Both the position numbers and the translations under genes were made by a program. The notes beneath the pieces were generated by a model. That model did not search any database, was not told where the DNA came from, and was given only the letters and a program-made list of their open reading frames with translations. Below, piece after piece: positions 44,236-55,498 of a stretch of 64,000 bases of DNA (positions are counted from its first letter, which is position 1; the number at the start of each line of letters is the position of its first letter). This stretch comes from Kribbella flavida DSM 17836 (lineage in GTDB: Bacteria > Actinomycetota > Actinomycetes > Propionibacteriales > Kribbellaceae), in assembly GCF_000024345.1 (NCBI RefSeq), contig NC_013729.1, positions 1,674,001 to 1,738,000 of the forward strand, written 5' to 3'.

Positions 44236-44427
44236 ACCCGTCCCCCCGCTGCAGCGGCGACTTTGGGCACGGCTCAGCCAGCGACCCGGCGTACGGACGG
44301 CTGGACCGTGCTCAAGGTCGCGGAAAACGCCGCTGAACGCAGGCCGCGACCCACCGGCAGCCTCTGCGCCACCCAGCTGGCAACCACGCCGACCGACCTG
44401 CAGCCCCTCGACCGGTAACCTCCGCGC

Positions 44428-44985
44428 ATGGCGACCGACGGCGACCATGAGCTGACCAAGTGGACCATCCACAGCGAACGCACCGTGGACAACTCCCGCC
44501 GGCTGAACCTCAGCATCGCGTCGGTCGAGCTCCCCAATGGTGTGACTTTCGAGCAGTACGTGCTGAGGATGCCAAAGGCCGCGGTGGTCGCTGTGCTGGA
44601 CGGTCGCGACAACGTGCTGATGATGTGGCGCCATCGGTTCGTCATCGATCGGTGGGTGTGGGAACTCCCCGGCGGGTACGTCGATCCGCGGGAGACGCCC
44701 ATCGAGTCAGCTTCCCGGGAGGTCGAGGAAGAGACCGGCTGGCGCCCCCGTGATCTCAGACCGCTGGTCGCGCTGCAGCCGAACGTCGGCATGGCCGATG
44801 CCGAGAACCTGACCTTCGTGGCGCTCGGAGCCGATCACGTAGGTCCTCCCTCGGACGTCAACGAGGCCGAGCGGGTGGCGTGGATTCCCTTGGACTCGGT
44901 CAAGGACCGCATGGCGAAGGGGGAGATCGTCGGAGCGGCCTCGCAGGTGGCCCTGCTGCACATCCTGGCGTTTCCGCCGACCTAG
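44428..44985 (+). CDS. NUDIX hydrolase (ADP-ribose pyrophosphatase-like)
   Basis: A 185-residue protein with a complete Nudix box at 83-105, running GYVDPRE then REVEEETGW, providing the catalytic glutamates E98, E101 and E102. The preceding WELPGG and following LVALQPNVGMADAENLTFVALG fit ADP-ribose or nucleoside-diphosphate-sugar pyrophosphatases. Codon use is a little less GC-biased than in lpqB. Together with the next three genes it separates lpqB from comF. The 192 bases before it hold a 12-base palindrome CCGCTGCAGCGG and nothing else identified. Confidence 0.88.
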   Translation: MATDGDHELTKWTIHSERTVDNSRRLNLSIASVELPNGVTFEQYVLRMPKAAVVAVLDGRDNVLMMWRHRFVIDRWVWELPGGYVDPRETPIESASREVEEETGWRPRDLRPLVALQPNVGMADAENLTFVALGADHVGPPSDVNEAERVAWIPLDSVKDRMAKGEIVGAASQVALLHILAFPPT

Positions 44986-45142
44986 CCGGGGAGGGGGCGG
45001 CGTACTGGGTGCCTGCGTCAGCAGACACGCTCAAGGCAAGCTAGGCCGAGAGACGATGAGCTGAGCAACGGATCGACCTCCCATCCCCGTGGTGCAGCTC
45101 ACGTTCCGCCGGCGTCACAGAGCGCCGAGCACCGGTGCCTTA

Positions 45143-45171
45143 TGTCCGACACAGCGCAACGGACAAAGGAG
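45143..45171 (+). promoter_or_regulatory. Dyad next to the ribosome binding site of the AhpD-like gene
   Basis: TGTCCG (45143-45148) and CGGACA (45160-45165) form a dyad with an 11-base spacer that touches the AAAGGAG ribosome binding site (45165-45171). It may be an operator or a translation-controlling hairpin. Confidence 0.3.
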
Positions 45172-45177
45172 AACACC

Positions 45178-45651
45178 ATGAACGCTCGTCTGGATCTGAT
45201 GGGTAGCGCGACAGCCGGCAAGGTCATGCGGACGTTGGCGTCGACCCACGCCGTACTGCGGCAGTCGACGCTGCCGGTGGGGACGCAGCATCTGGTGATG
45301 CTTCGGGCGAGTCAGATCAACGGCTGCGGGTTCTGCACGGACATGCACAGCAAGGACGCGGCGCACGACGGGGACACCGCCACGCGGATCAACCTGGTGG
45401 CGGCCTGGCGGGAAGCGACGGTGTTCAGTGAGGCGGAGCGGGCTGCGCTGGAGCTGACCGAGCAGGGGACGCGGATCGCCGACGCCGCGGGGGGTGTCCC
45501 GGACGAGGTGTGGGCCAACGCGGCGAAGCACTACGACGAGGAGCAGCTCGCGACGCTGGTGTGCCTGATCGCGATGATCAACACGGCGAACCGGCTGAAC
45601 GTGATGGTCGAGCAGCCCGCCGGCGACTACCAGCCGGGGCAGTTCGGGTAG
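45178..45651 (+). CDS. Carboxymuconolactone decarboxylase / AhpD-family protein
   Basis: A 157-residue all-helical protein with the redox CxxC pair C50-x-x-C53 in INGCGFCTDMHSKDA, followed by the conserved His of the family. AhpD-like members act as peroxidase adaptors or decarboxylases; the intact cysteine pair favours a redox role. The start is ATG 45178 with a strong AAAGGAG 6 bases upstream. It precedes an MFS exporter in the same direction, with 90 bases between. Confidence 0.9.
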   Translation: MNARLDLMGSATAGKVMRTLASTHAVLRQSTLPVGTQHLVMLRASQINGCGFCTDMHSKDAAHDGDTATRINLVAAWREATVFSEAERAALELTEQGTRIADAAGGVPDEVWANAAKHYDEEQLATLVCLIAMINTANRLNVMVEQPAGDYQPGQFG

Positions 45652-45741
45652 TCGGCAAGTAAGCGACGGGGTAGTCGAGCAAGTACCAGGCTGTCGCGAA
45701 TCTGCCAGCCGACGCGTTGTGGAGCGGCTGGACTGGGGCTC

Positions 45742-46950
45742 ATGTCCCAGACAGCTCGACCATCAACAAGCCCCATCGAGAAGACGTCAGGACTGGGGTG
45801 GCTGGCCGTCGGTGCGGTGACGGCGGGGATCTTCACGATCGTCACCGCGGAGTTGCTGCCGGTCGGTCTGCTCGGACCGATCGGCACCGACTTCCACGTC
45901 ACGCCAGGCCGTACCGGGCTGCTGATGACCGTGCCCGGCCTGGTTGCGGCGGTCGCTGCTCCGGTCGTCACGGTACTGACGGCGCGACTGGACCGCCGGG
46001 TCATGCTGTGCGTGCTCATTGCGGTCCTGGCGGTCGCCAACTTCCTGGCCGCGATGGCCACCGAGTTCTGGGTGCAGCTGGTCGCTCGGGTCCTGGTCGG
46101 ACTGGTGATCGGTGGATTCTGGTCGATCGGTGCGGGGCTCGCCGCTCGGCTCGTGCCGCCACGGTCAGTGGTCCGGGCGACCGGCGTCATCTTCTCCGCA
46201 GTGCCCCTGGGATCGGTGGTCGGCGTACCGGCGGGGACGCTGCTCGGTGAGTCGGCGGGCTGGCGTACGGCGTTCGCGGTGCTGGGTCTGGTCACAGTGG
46301 GCGTGCTCGGGATGCTGTTCCTGGTGGTCCCGCCGCTGCCCGCCGAACTCCCCACCCGCCTGCGCCTGCTGGTGGAAGTGCTCAAACTGCGCCGGACTCG
46401 CCTGGGCCTGGCCGCGACCTCGCTGATCGTCATCGCCCACTTCGGCACCTACACCTACGTCACCACGTTCCTGCGCGAGGTGACGGGCATCCCCGCGGCG
46501 TACGGCGGCCCGCTGCTGCTGGTGTACGGCGTGGCCGGGTTCGCGGGCAACGTTCTGGCCGGCCTGGGCATCGCCCGGAACCTCCGGGGCACGTTCGTCA
46601 CCGCGGCGAGTCTGCTGGCCGTCGCGACCGCGCTCCTTCCACTCGTCGGCCGGGCAGCCGTTCCGGCGGTGGCTCTGCTGGTCGTCTGGGGACTGGCGTA
46701 CGGGGCGATTCCGGCGTGCTCGATGAGCTGGTTCGCCGAGGCGGCACCGCAGTCGCGGGAAGCCACCACGGTGCTGTTCACCTCGTCCTTCCAGGCGACG
46801 CTGTCGGCCGGTGCGTTGCTGGGCGGTCTGGTCGTGGACCACCTGTCCGTGTCCGCGGTGATGGTGTGCGGAAGCGTGCTGGCAGCAACCACCGTGCTGC
46901 CACTCACCCGCAGGACCGGGGCGGCGCGGCTGCAAGAGGACCGACCCTGA
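45742..46950 (+). CDS. MFS transporter, DHA1 (AraJ/purine efflux-like) family
   Basis: A 402-residue transporter with twelve predicted helices. VTAELLPVGLLGPIG in helix 1 and TARLDRRVML between helices 2 and 3 are the DHA1 signature, and RVLVGLVIGGFWSIG in helix 4 is typical of AraJ/NepI-type exporters of sugars, purines or drugs. The substrate is unknown. A hairpin immediately follows the stop. Confidence 0.9.
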   Translation: MSQTARPSTSPIEKTSGLGWLAVGAVTAGIFTIVTAELLPVGLLGPIGTDFHVTPGRTGLLMTVPGLVAAVAAPVVTVLTARLDRRVMLCVLIAVLAVANFLAAMATEFWVQLVARVLVGLVIGGFWSIGAGLAARLVPPRSVVRATGVIFSAVPLGSVVGVPAGTLLGESAGWRTAFAVLGLVTVGVLGMLFLVVPPLPAELPTRLRLLVEVLKLRRTRLGLAATSLIVIAHFGTYTYVTTFLREVTGIPAAYGGPLLLVYGVAGFAGNVLAGLGIARNLRGTFVTAASLLAVATALLPLVGRAAVPAVALLVVWGLAYGAIPACSMSWFAEAAPQSREATTVLFTSSFQATLSAGALLGGLVVDHLSVSAVMVCGSVLAATTVLPLTRRTGAARLQEDRP

Positions 46951-46973
46951 CCGGTCCGGCATGCGGGACCGGT
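46950..46973 (+). terminator. Hairpin after the MFS gene
   Basis: ACCGGTCC (46950-46957) and GGACCGGT (46966-46973) pair around an 8-base loop starting at the stop codon. It is a probable terminator. Confidence 0.5.
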
Positions 46974-47041
46974 GGCGGGGCGAGCGCGGCCGGTTCCTAG
47001 GATGCTGGTGATGACAAGCCGACCGGACGCCTGAGCAGCGC

Positions 47042-47971
47042 ATGTCGTCCGTGGTCGGTGCCTTCTTCGCGCTCGTCGCGGTCGCCGTGCTCGGCTACCT
47101 GGTCGGTCTGGGTCGCGTGCTGCGGCCGGAGGACGAGCAGGTTCTGTCGCGGCTGGCGTTCTACGTCGCCACCCCGGCCCTGCTGTTCGCGACGGTGGCC
47201 CGGGCCGATTTGAGCGCGATCTTCTCGCCGGTGCTGCTGACCAGCCTGGCGGGCGTGGTCGTCGGTCTCGCGGCGTACCTCGGCGTGGCCGTGCTGATCT
47301 GGCGCCGGGACCGCGCGCAGGCGACGATCGGCGCGCTCGCGAGCTCGTACGTCAACGCCGGCAACCTCGGCATGCCGGTGGCTGTCTACGTGCTGGGCGA
47401 CGGGGCGCTGGTGGCGCCGATCGTGCTCTTCCAGCTGCTGATCATGGCGCCGGTGGCGTTCGCGGTGCTGGACGGTGACCGGCAGGGTTCCGGTCGCCGG
47501 GCATCACTGCGGACGGTGATCACGCGCCCGCTGCGCAACCCGCTGACCGTGGCGTCGCTGCTCGGCCTGCTGGTCGCGGCCGTCGACTTCGAGTTGCCCG
47601 CGATCCTGATGCGCCCGATCGATCTGGTGGGTGCGGCCGCCGTGCCGGTCGCGCTGGTGGCGTACGGGCTGAGCCTGAGCGGTGCGCGGCAGTCCGTCCG
47701 CCTGGGCCCCGGCCCGGACCTTGCGCTCGCGGTGACCCTCAAGACGCTGGTGCAGCCGGCCGTGGCGTACGCCGTCGGCCGGTGGGCGCTCGGCCTCGAG
47801 GGTACGGCTCTGCTGGGGCCGACGCTGCTGGCGGCGCTGCCCACCGCGCAGAACATCTACGTGTACGCCGTCCACTACCGCTCTGGCCGCCGGCTCGCCC
47901 GCAGCGCCGTCCTGCTCAGCACCCTGATTTCCATTCCGGTCATGACCACCATCACCGGTCTGCTCGGCTGA
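47042..47971 (+). CDS. AEC family transporter (auxin efflux carrier superfamily)
   Basis: A 309-residue membrane protein of about ten helices in two inverted halves. VLSRLAFYVATPALLFATVA in helix 2 and SSYVNAGNLGMPVAVYVLGDG at the broken helix of the first half are the family's substrate-site motifs. Bacterial members carry malate, other organic acids or are uncharacterised. There is no clear ribosome binding site before ATG 47042. It follows the MFS gene and precedes comF. Confidence 0.9.
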   Translation: MSSVVGAFFALVAVAVLGYLVGLGRVLRPEDEQVLSRLAFYVATPALLFATVARADLSAIFSPVLLTSLAGVVVGLAAYLGVAVLIWRRDRAQATIGALASSYVNAGNLGMPVAVYVLGDGALVAPIVLFQLLIMAPVAFAVLDGDRQGSGRRASLRTVITRPLRNPLTVASLLGLLVAAVDFELPAILMRPIDLVGAAAVPVALVAYGLSLSGARQSVRLGPGPDLALAVTLKTLVQPAVAYAVGRWALGLEGTALLGPTLLAALPTAQNIYVYAVHYRSGRRLARSAVLLSTLISIPVMTTITGLLG

Positions 47972-48038
47972 GTCGGGGCGGCGCCCGGCTGATGGGCCGG
48001 AAGTTGTCCACAGGGCGTGGTTGCGGCGTGGGGGGACC

Positions 48039-48746
48039 ATGCCAGAGGGTTGGCGGGTGGGGATCCGGGACGCGTTCGTGGATCTCGTGCTGGGCGGGAC
48101 GTGCGCGGGGTGCGAGCGGCCCGGCGCCTCCGTTTGCGCGCAGTGCCGCGCCGAACTGGGAGCGGCGACTCCGTTTGCGGCGCGTCCCGACCCGGTGCCT
48201 GCTGGGTTCAAGCCGGCGACCGCGGCGGCGGCGTACGACGGGGTGCTGCGACGGCTGATCATCGAGCACAAGGAGAACGCTCGGTACGCCCTGGCCCGAC
48301 CGCTCGGGCACCTGCTCGCCGCGACGGTGGAGCGCGCGATCGAGGGGCGGCGGGCGGTCTGGCTGTGCCCGGTCCCGTCGGCTCCGGCCACGGACCGCGC
48401 GCGCGGGCACGAGCCGCTGCGGCGGATCGTGGTCGTTGCCGCGCGCCACCTTCGCCGGCAGGGCTACGACGTCCGGCCGGCGGACGCGCTGCGGGTGGTC
48501 CGGCGGCCGGCGGACCAGGCGGGACTGTCGGAGGCGGAACGCGTGGTCAATCTGGCCGGAGCTTTCGCGGCCCGTTCGCGGTGGGCTGAAATGCTGACCG
48601 GTCAGCCGGTCCTGGTGGTCGACGACGTGCTCACCACCGGATCCACGCTCACCGAGGCGGTCCGGGCCTTGGAATCAGCGGGCGTTGCGGTGCTCGGCGG
48701 TGCGGTGCTGGCCGCGACCCGGCGACGAACGGCATCCGGTTCATGA
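48039..48746 (+). CDS. comF: ComF family amidophosphoribosyltransferase-like protein
   Basis: A 235-residue protein from ATG 48039, preceded by a GGGGGA run. Four cysteines (CAGC, CAQC) form an N-terminal zinc ribbon. The phosphoribosyltransferase domain follows, with YDGVLRRLIIEHKE, CPVPSAPATDRARGHE and the PRPP loop VLVVDDVLTTGSTL. In Gram-negative and Gram-positive bacteria ComF assists DNA uptake; in actinobacteria it lies between lpqB and hpf with unknown function. Gene order supports the call. Confidence 0.9.
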   Translation: MPEGWRVGIRDAFVDLVLGGTCAGCERPGASVCAQCRAELGAATPFAARPDPVPAGFKPATAAAAYDGVLRRLIIEHKENARYALARPLGHLLAATVERAIEGRRAVWLCPVPSAPATDRARGHEPLRRIVVVAARHLRRQGYDVRPADALRVVRRPADQAGLSEAERVVNLAGAFAARSRWAEMLTGQPVLVVDDVLTTGSTLTEAVRALESAGVAVLGGAVLAATRRRTASGS

Positions 48747-48964
48747 GAACTTCCCTACCGGTTTCCGCCGAAGCCGACTAGCGTTGGGTCATGACACCCG
48801 CTAGGGCTTGTCGGGCAGTGATGTGGAACAGGACCGGATCAGCCGGATCCCTCTCCACGGAGTCCGGCGGGCTTGCCAGCGGGTGCTGTCGTTTCGGGCG
48901 CCGGGACGCAGGAAACGGAGGTCCCGAGACGTAAAAAAGATGTCGCCGATCGATGGAGGTTTCC

Positions 48965-49588
48965 GTGGACGTCGTTGTCAAGGGTCATCACTGCGAGGTC
49001 AGTGACCGCTTCCGGCAGTACGTCGAGGAAAAGCTCGCCAGGATCGAGAAGGTCGATCACCGGGTGCTGCGATGCGAGGTGGAAGTCAGTCAGGAGAAGA
49101 ACCCGCGACAGCACGATCGAGCGATGCGCGTCGAGCTCACGATGTACACCAAGGGTCCGGTGGTCCGGGCCGAAGCCTGCGGTGAGACCAAGCAGGCCGC
49201 GTTCGACGTCAGCCTGGACCGGCTGCGGGCCCAGGTCCGCAAGGCGGCCGACCGGCGCCGGGTCCACCGGGGCGAGCACGCGCCCGAGGGACTGCGCCAC
49301 CTGAACGCGAAGCAACCGGTGAACGGCCTGGCCCCCGAGGCGGAGGACAGCACCGAGGACGAGGTGCCCACCCAGAAGATCGGATCGCTGACGGTGACCG
49401 GCGATGGTCCGCTGGTGATGCGCGAGAAGACCCACACCGCCAAGCCGATGTCGCTGGACCAGGCGCTCTACGAGCTGGAACTGGTCGGTCACGACTTCTA
49501 CCTGTTCGTCGACGCCGACGAGAACCAGCCCAGCGTCGTCTACCGCCGCCGCGGCTACGACTACGGCGTCATCCGGCTGGCCGTCTGA
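48965..49588 (+). CDS. hpf: Ribosome hibernation promoting factor, long form
   Basis: A 207-residue protein. The N-terminal ribosome-binding domain (about 1-110) starts MDVVVKGHHCEVSDRFRQYVEEKLARIEK as in Streptomyces long HPF. A charged linker follows, then the C-terminal dimerisation domain (about 145-205) with MSLDQALYELELVGHDFYLFVDADENQPSVVYRRRGYDYGVIRL. Long HPF dimerises 70S ribosomes into inactive 100S particles in stationary phase or stress. GTG 48965 is chosen for GGAGG 5 bases before it; ATG 48953 would overlap that site. The 218-base upstream gap is free of genes and should hold its promoter. Confidence 0.93.
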   Translation: MDVVVKGHHCEVSDRFRQYVEEKLARIEKVDHRVLRCEVEVSQEKNPRQHDRAMRVELTMYTKGPVVRAEACGETKQAAFDVSLDRLRAQVRKAADRRRVHRGEHAPEGLRHLNAKQPVNGLAPEAEDSTEDEVPTQKIGSLTVTGDGPLVMREKTHTAKPMSLDQALYELELVGHDFYLFVDADENQPSVVYRRRGYDYGVIRLAV

Positions 49589-49599
49589 CCTGACGGGGA

Positions 49600-49638
49600 G
49601 TGGTTCCTCCGGGCCTCAGGTGGAGCCGGAGGAACCAC
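49600..49638 (+). terminator. First terminator hairpin after hpf
   Basis: A 13-base perfect stem (49600-49612 with 49626-49638) and a 13-base loop, 11 bases after the stop. Confidence 0.7.
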
Positions 49639-49674
49639 GCCACCCGACAGGCCCACAGATCGCGGGAGGAGCAC

Positions 49675-49712
49675 GGAAAGGGGCCCGAGCGGTTGCCCGG
49701 GCCCCTTTCCTT
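49675..49712 (+). terminator. Second terminator hairpin after hpf
   Basis: GGAAAGGGGCCCG (49675-49687) pairs perfectly with CGGGCCCCTTTCC (49698-49710). The rest of the gap to 49823 has no gene I can support. Confidence 0.75.
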
Positions 49713-49823
49713 GCCCTCTGAAGGTCTAGCTGCTGAGCTGCGCGGTCATCACCGCGACGTCGTGGCCGGGCTCGGACCCGTCGCTGGGTCGACCCAGATG
49801 CTGGTAATCGCCGACGTGCGGCC

Positions 49824-49853
49824 CCAGGGCCGGCCAGCTTGTCCCGGCCCTGG
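49824..49853. other. Hairpin 45 bases before the YcaQ-like gene
   Basis: CCAGGGCCGG (49824-49833) and CCGGCCCTGG (49844-49853) are perfect complements around 10 bases. Its role, terminator or leader structure, is open. Confidence 0.5.
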
Positions 49854-49898
49854 ACCGCCGTGTACTGAACTGTCGGTGGCGGGCGGCAGAATCATGGC

Positions 49899-51125
49899 GT
49901 GACGACGAGCAAGCCGCAGACGCAGGTGCTGTCCCAGGCCCAGGCCCGGCGGATCGCGCTGGCCGCCCAGGGGTTCACCGACCCGCGCCCCAAGGGCGTG
50001 CCCGACCGGCGCGCGCTCAACCGGGTGCTCGGCCGGATCGGGCTGCTGCAGATCGACTCGGTCAACGTGCTCAGCCGCGCGCAGTACCTGCCGCTCTACT
50101 CCCGCCTCGGGCCGTACCCGCGTGACCTGCTCGACCGCGCGTCCGGCAAGGCTCCGCGCCGCCTGGTGGAGTACTGGGCGCACGAGGCGTCGCTGATCCC
50201 GGTCGAGACCCACCCGCTGCTGCGCTGGCGGATGGCCCGGGCGACCACCGAGGCGTGGGGCGGCCCGCGGTCGATCGCGGCCGAGCGGCCCGACCTGCTC
50301 AAGCAGGTGCTCGCCGACGTGCGCGACCAGGGCCCGCTGACCGCGCGCCAGATCGACGACGACGTCGAGCGTGCCCGCGACCACTGGGGCTGGAACTGGT
50401 CCGACGTGAAGCGCGCGCTGGAGTTCCTGTTCTTCGCCGGCGAGATCACCGTCGCCGGGCGCAACCAGCAGTTCGAGCGGCTGTACGACGTACCGGAGCG
50501 GGTGCTGCCGGCGGGGGTGCTGGCGACGCCGACGCCGTCGCCCGAGGAGGCGCACCGGGAGCTCGTGCGGATCGCGGCGAAGGCGCACGGGGTGGCGACG
50601 GCCCAGTGCCTGAAGGACTACTTCCGGACCGCGCCGGCGCCGACCGCGCAGGCGGTCCGCGACCTGGTCGACTCCGGCGAGCTGCTGCCGGTCGGTGTCG
50701 AGGGCTGGAAGCGTCAGGCGTACCTGCACCGCGACGCCCGGCTGCCACGCCGGGTGAACACGCGAGCCCTGGTCAGCCCGTTCGACTCGCTGGTGTTCGA
50801 GCGGACCCGGACGGAGGTGCTGTTCGGCTTCCGCTACCGGATCGAGATCTACGTCCCGGCCGACCAGCGGATCTACGGGTACTACGTGCTGCCGTTCCTG
50901 CTCGGCGACCGGCTGGTGGCCCGGGTCGACCTCAAGGCGGACCGGCCGGCCGGCGTACTGCTGGTGCAGTCGGCGCACAGCGAGGCCGGAGCGCCTCCCG
51001 AGACCCCGGAGGAGCTCGCCGACGAGCTGGTCCAGCTGGCCGGCTGGCTCGGGCTGAGCCAGGTCCAGGTCGCCGGGTCAGGCGATCTGGCGCCCGCACT
51101 CAGTCACGCCCTGCGCGGCCGCTGA
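49899..51125 (+). CDS. Winged-helix DNA glycosylase of the AlkZ/YcaQ family
   Basis: A 408-residue protein of the HTH_42 family. The catalytic motif is Q51-I-D53 in [24 protein letters not shown]; QxD is the YcaQ (AlkX) version, whereas Streptomyces AlkZ has QxQ. Winged-helix repeats span the protein, with [12 protein letters not shown] and RVDLKADR near conserved positions. YcaQ removes bulky and cross-linked N7-guanine lesions. It lies between hpf and secA, downstream of two terminators, so it is transcribed separately from GTG 49899. Confidence 0.87.
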   Translation: MTTSKPQTQVLSQAQARRIALAAQGFTDPRPKGVPDRRALNRVLGRIGLLQIDSVNVLSRAQYLPLYSRLGPYPRDLLDRASGKAPRRLVEYWAHEASLIPVETHPLLRWRMARATTEAWGGPRSIAAERPDLLKQVLADVRDQGPLTARQIDDDVERARDHWGWNWSDVKRALEFLFFAGEITVAGRNQQFERLYDVPERVLPAGVLATPTPSPEEAHRELVRIAAKAHGVATAQCLKDYFRTAPAPTAQAVRDLVDSGELLPVGVEGWKRQAYLHRDARLPRRVNTRALVSPFDSLVFERTRTEVLFGFRYRIEIYVPADQRIYGYYVLPFLLGDRLVARVDLKADRPAGVLLVQSAHSEAGAPPETPEELADELVQLAGWLGLSQVQVAGSGDLAPALSHALRGR

Positions 51126-51342
51126 CCCGCACCGGCCGCGCCTTCGCGGAACTTTCCCGGCCTGCCGGTCGTGAGGTCTGGAAAGCCCCGACGCACGCAG
51201 CCGACGTGGCGTGGTGGCACCTGGCCCGTACGATAGGTGACGCACGCCGCCCGGCGGGTGGACCGTGCCGCGCCCTGTCCGGGTGCGACGCCGGCACCTC
51301 CGCCGCAACCAGGCTTCAGCAGCAAGGAGAGAACTGCCCACC

Positions 51343-54237
<2,895 letters not shown>

Positions 54238-54250
54238 CCCGTCGTCACCC

Positions 54251-54284
54251 CGAAGGCCGCTCCGGATCCCCGGGGCGGCCTTCG
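54251..54284 (+). terminator. Terminator of secA
   Basis: CGAAGGCCGC (54251-54260) and GCGGCCTTCG (54275-54284) pair perfectly, with five further inner pairs, 13 bases after the secA stop. Confidence 0.8.
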
Positions 54285-54345
54285 TCGTTCTCGCTGGGTG
54301 ATGCTCGCCATGGCGGGCGCCGGCTCGCTGTGGTGCCCTGTGAGC

Positions 54346-55317
54346 ATGGGCAACTGGCTGATGGACAGGTTCGGGCTGACGGTGCCGGTGGTAGGGGCGC
54401 CGATGGCCGGGGTGAGCGGCGGAAAGCTGACGGCGGCGATCTCCTCGGCCGGCGGGCTGGGCATGCTCGGGGCGGGGTCGGCGGTGAGCGCCGGGTGGAT
54501 CCGGACCGAGGGGGCGATCGCCGCCGCGTCGGGCAAGCCGTACGGGATCGGGTTGATGGCCTGGTCGGTCGCTGATCGTCCGGAGCACCTCGACGCCGTC
54601 CTGGATCTCCGGCCGGCGCTGGTGTCGCTCAGCTTCGGCGACTACGCGCCGTACGTCGGGAAGCTGCAGCAGGCGGGCATCACGGTCGCCACGCAGGCCG
54701 GCACGGTCGCCGACGCGCGGGCCGCGATCTCGGCGGGCGTGGACCTGATCGTCGCGCGTGGAGCCGAGGCGGGCGGGCACGGGCGCAACGAGGTCGGCAC
54801 GTTGCCGTTGCTGCAGGCGATCCTCGACCTGACCACCTCGACGGCCGGCGGTCCCGAAGTACCGGTGCTCGCCGGCGGCGGCATCTCCGGCCCGCGCGGA
54901 CTCGCCGCGGTGCTGGCGGCTGGCGCGGTCGGCAGCTGGGTCGGCACCGCCTTCCTCACCGCGGTCGAGGCCCTCACTCCGCCCGCGGCGCGCGATCGCC
55001 TGCTCGCGGCGAGCGAGGCGGACACGGTCTACGGCACGGTCTTCGATGCCGCCTCCCGGGCCGGCTGGCCGGACGAGTTCGGCGGCCGCGCGCTGCGCAA
55101 CGACTTCTTCGACCGCTGGCAAGGCCGCGAGCAGGCCCTGAAGACCGACGACGCCGCCCACGCCGAGTACGTCGCCGCCACCCGCGCCGCCGACCCCACC
55201 GCCGCCTCCCTGTACGCCGGTCAAGGCGTCGGCGCGCTCCGTAGCGCTCCGACTGCGGCCGACGTTCTCGCCGACTTCGGCACCTACCGGCACCACCTCC
55301 AGCGCGCCCTGGGCTGA
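54346..55317 (+). CDS. Nitronate monooxygenase (2-nitropropane dioxygenase family)
   Basis: About 323 residues of FMN-binding TIM barrel. VPVVGAPMAGVSGGKLTAAISSAGGLGMLGAG opens the barrel, DLIVARGAEAGGHGRN has the catalytic/FMN His, and PVLAGGGISGPRGLAAVLAAGAVGSWVGTAFL is the phosphate-binding end. These flavoenzymes oxidise nitroalkanes and nitronates to aldehydes or ketones. The start is uncertain: ATG 54346, ATG 54361 and GTG 54340 or 54298 are all in frame, none with a good ribosome binding site. A terminator follows. Confidence 0.9.
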   Translation: MGNWLMDRFGLTVPVVGAPMAGVSGGKLTAAISSAGGLGMLGAGSAVSAGWIRTEGAIAAASGKPYGIGLMAWSVADRPEHLDAVLDLRPALVSLSFGDYAPYVGKLQQAGITVATQAGTVADARAAISAGVDLIVARGAEAGGHGRNEVGTLPLLQAILDLTTSTAGGPEVPVLAGGGISGPRGLAAVLAAGAVGSWVGTAFLTAVEALTPPAARDRLLAASEADTVYGTVFDAASRAGWPDEFGGRALRNDFFDRWQGREQALKTDDAAHAEYVAATRAADPTAASLYAGQGVGALRSAPTAADVLADFGTYRHHLQRALG

Positions 55318-55333
55318 CAGCCGATCCCGTCGT

Positions 55334-55362
55334 CCGGCGACCACCGCAGAGGTGGTCGCCGG
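55334..55362 (+). terminator. Terminator after the nitronate monooxygenase gene
   Basis: A 12-base perfect stem (55334-55345 with 55351-55362) and a 5-base loop. Confidence 0.75.
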
Positions 55363-55429
55363 CTTCGGCCTGCCCTCCGCGCTGACCGCGGCGGCAGCGT
55401 TCCTTACCGGCTGCAGAGGGCTTGACCTC

Positions 55430-55493
55430 TTGACGGCGCGGGTTTTGACCGGTTTAGTGCCTGTTTAAACCGGTTTAAACGCTCATCAGGAGG
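55430..55493 (+). promoter_or_regulatory. Promoter, LacI-type operator and ribosome binding site of the sugar operon
   Basis: TTGACG (55430-55435), 17 bases and TTTAGT (55453-55458) form a promoter. Just downstream lies the perfect 18-base palindrome GTTTAAACCGGTTTAAAC (55463-55480) with the central CG favoured by LacI regulators, and a half-site ACCGGTTTA lies at 55448-55456. AGGAGG (55488-55493) precedes GTG 55499. Repressor bound here would block the start of transcription. Confidence 0.75.
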
Positions 55494-55498
55494 GCCGC

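Noticed and set aside
48953..48955. ATG 48953 as the hpf start
   Set aside because: It overlaps the GGAGG site that correctly serves GTG 48965, and homologues begin M-D-[IV]-V-V-K-G.
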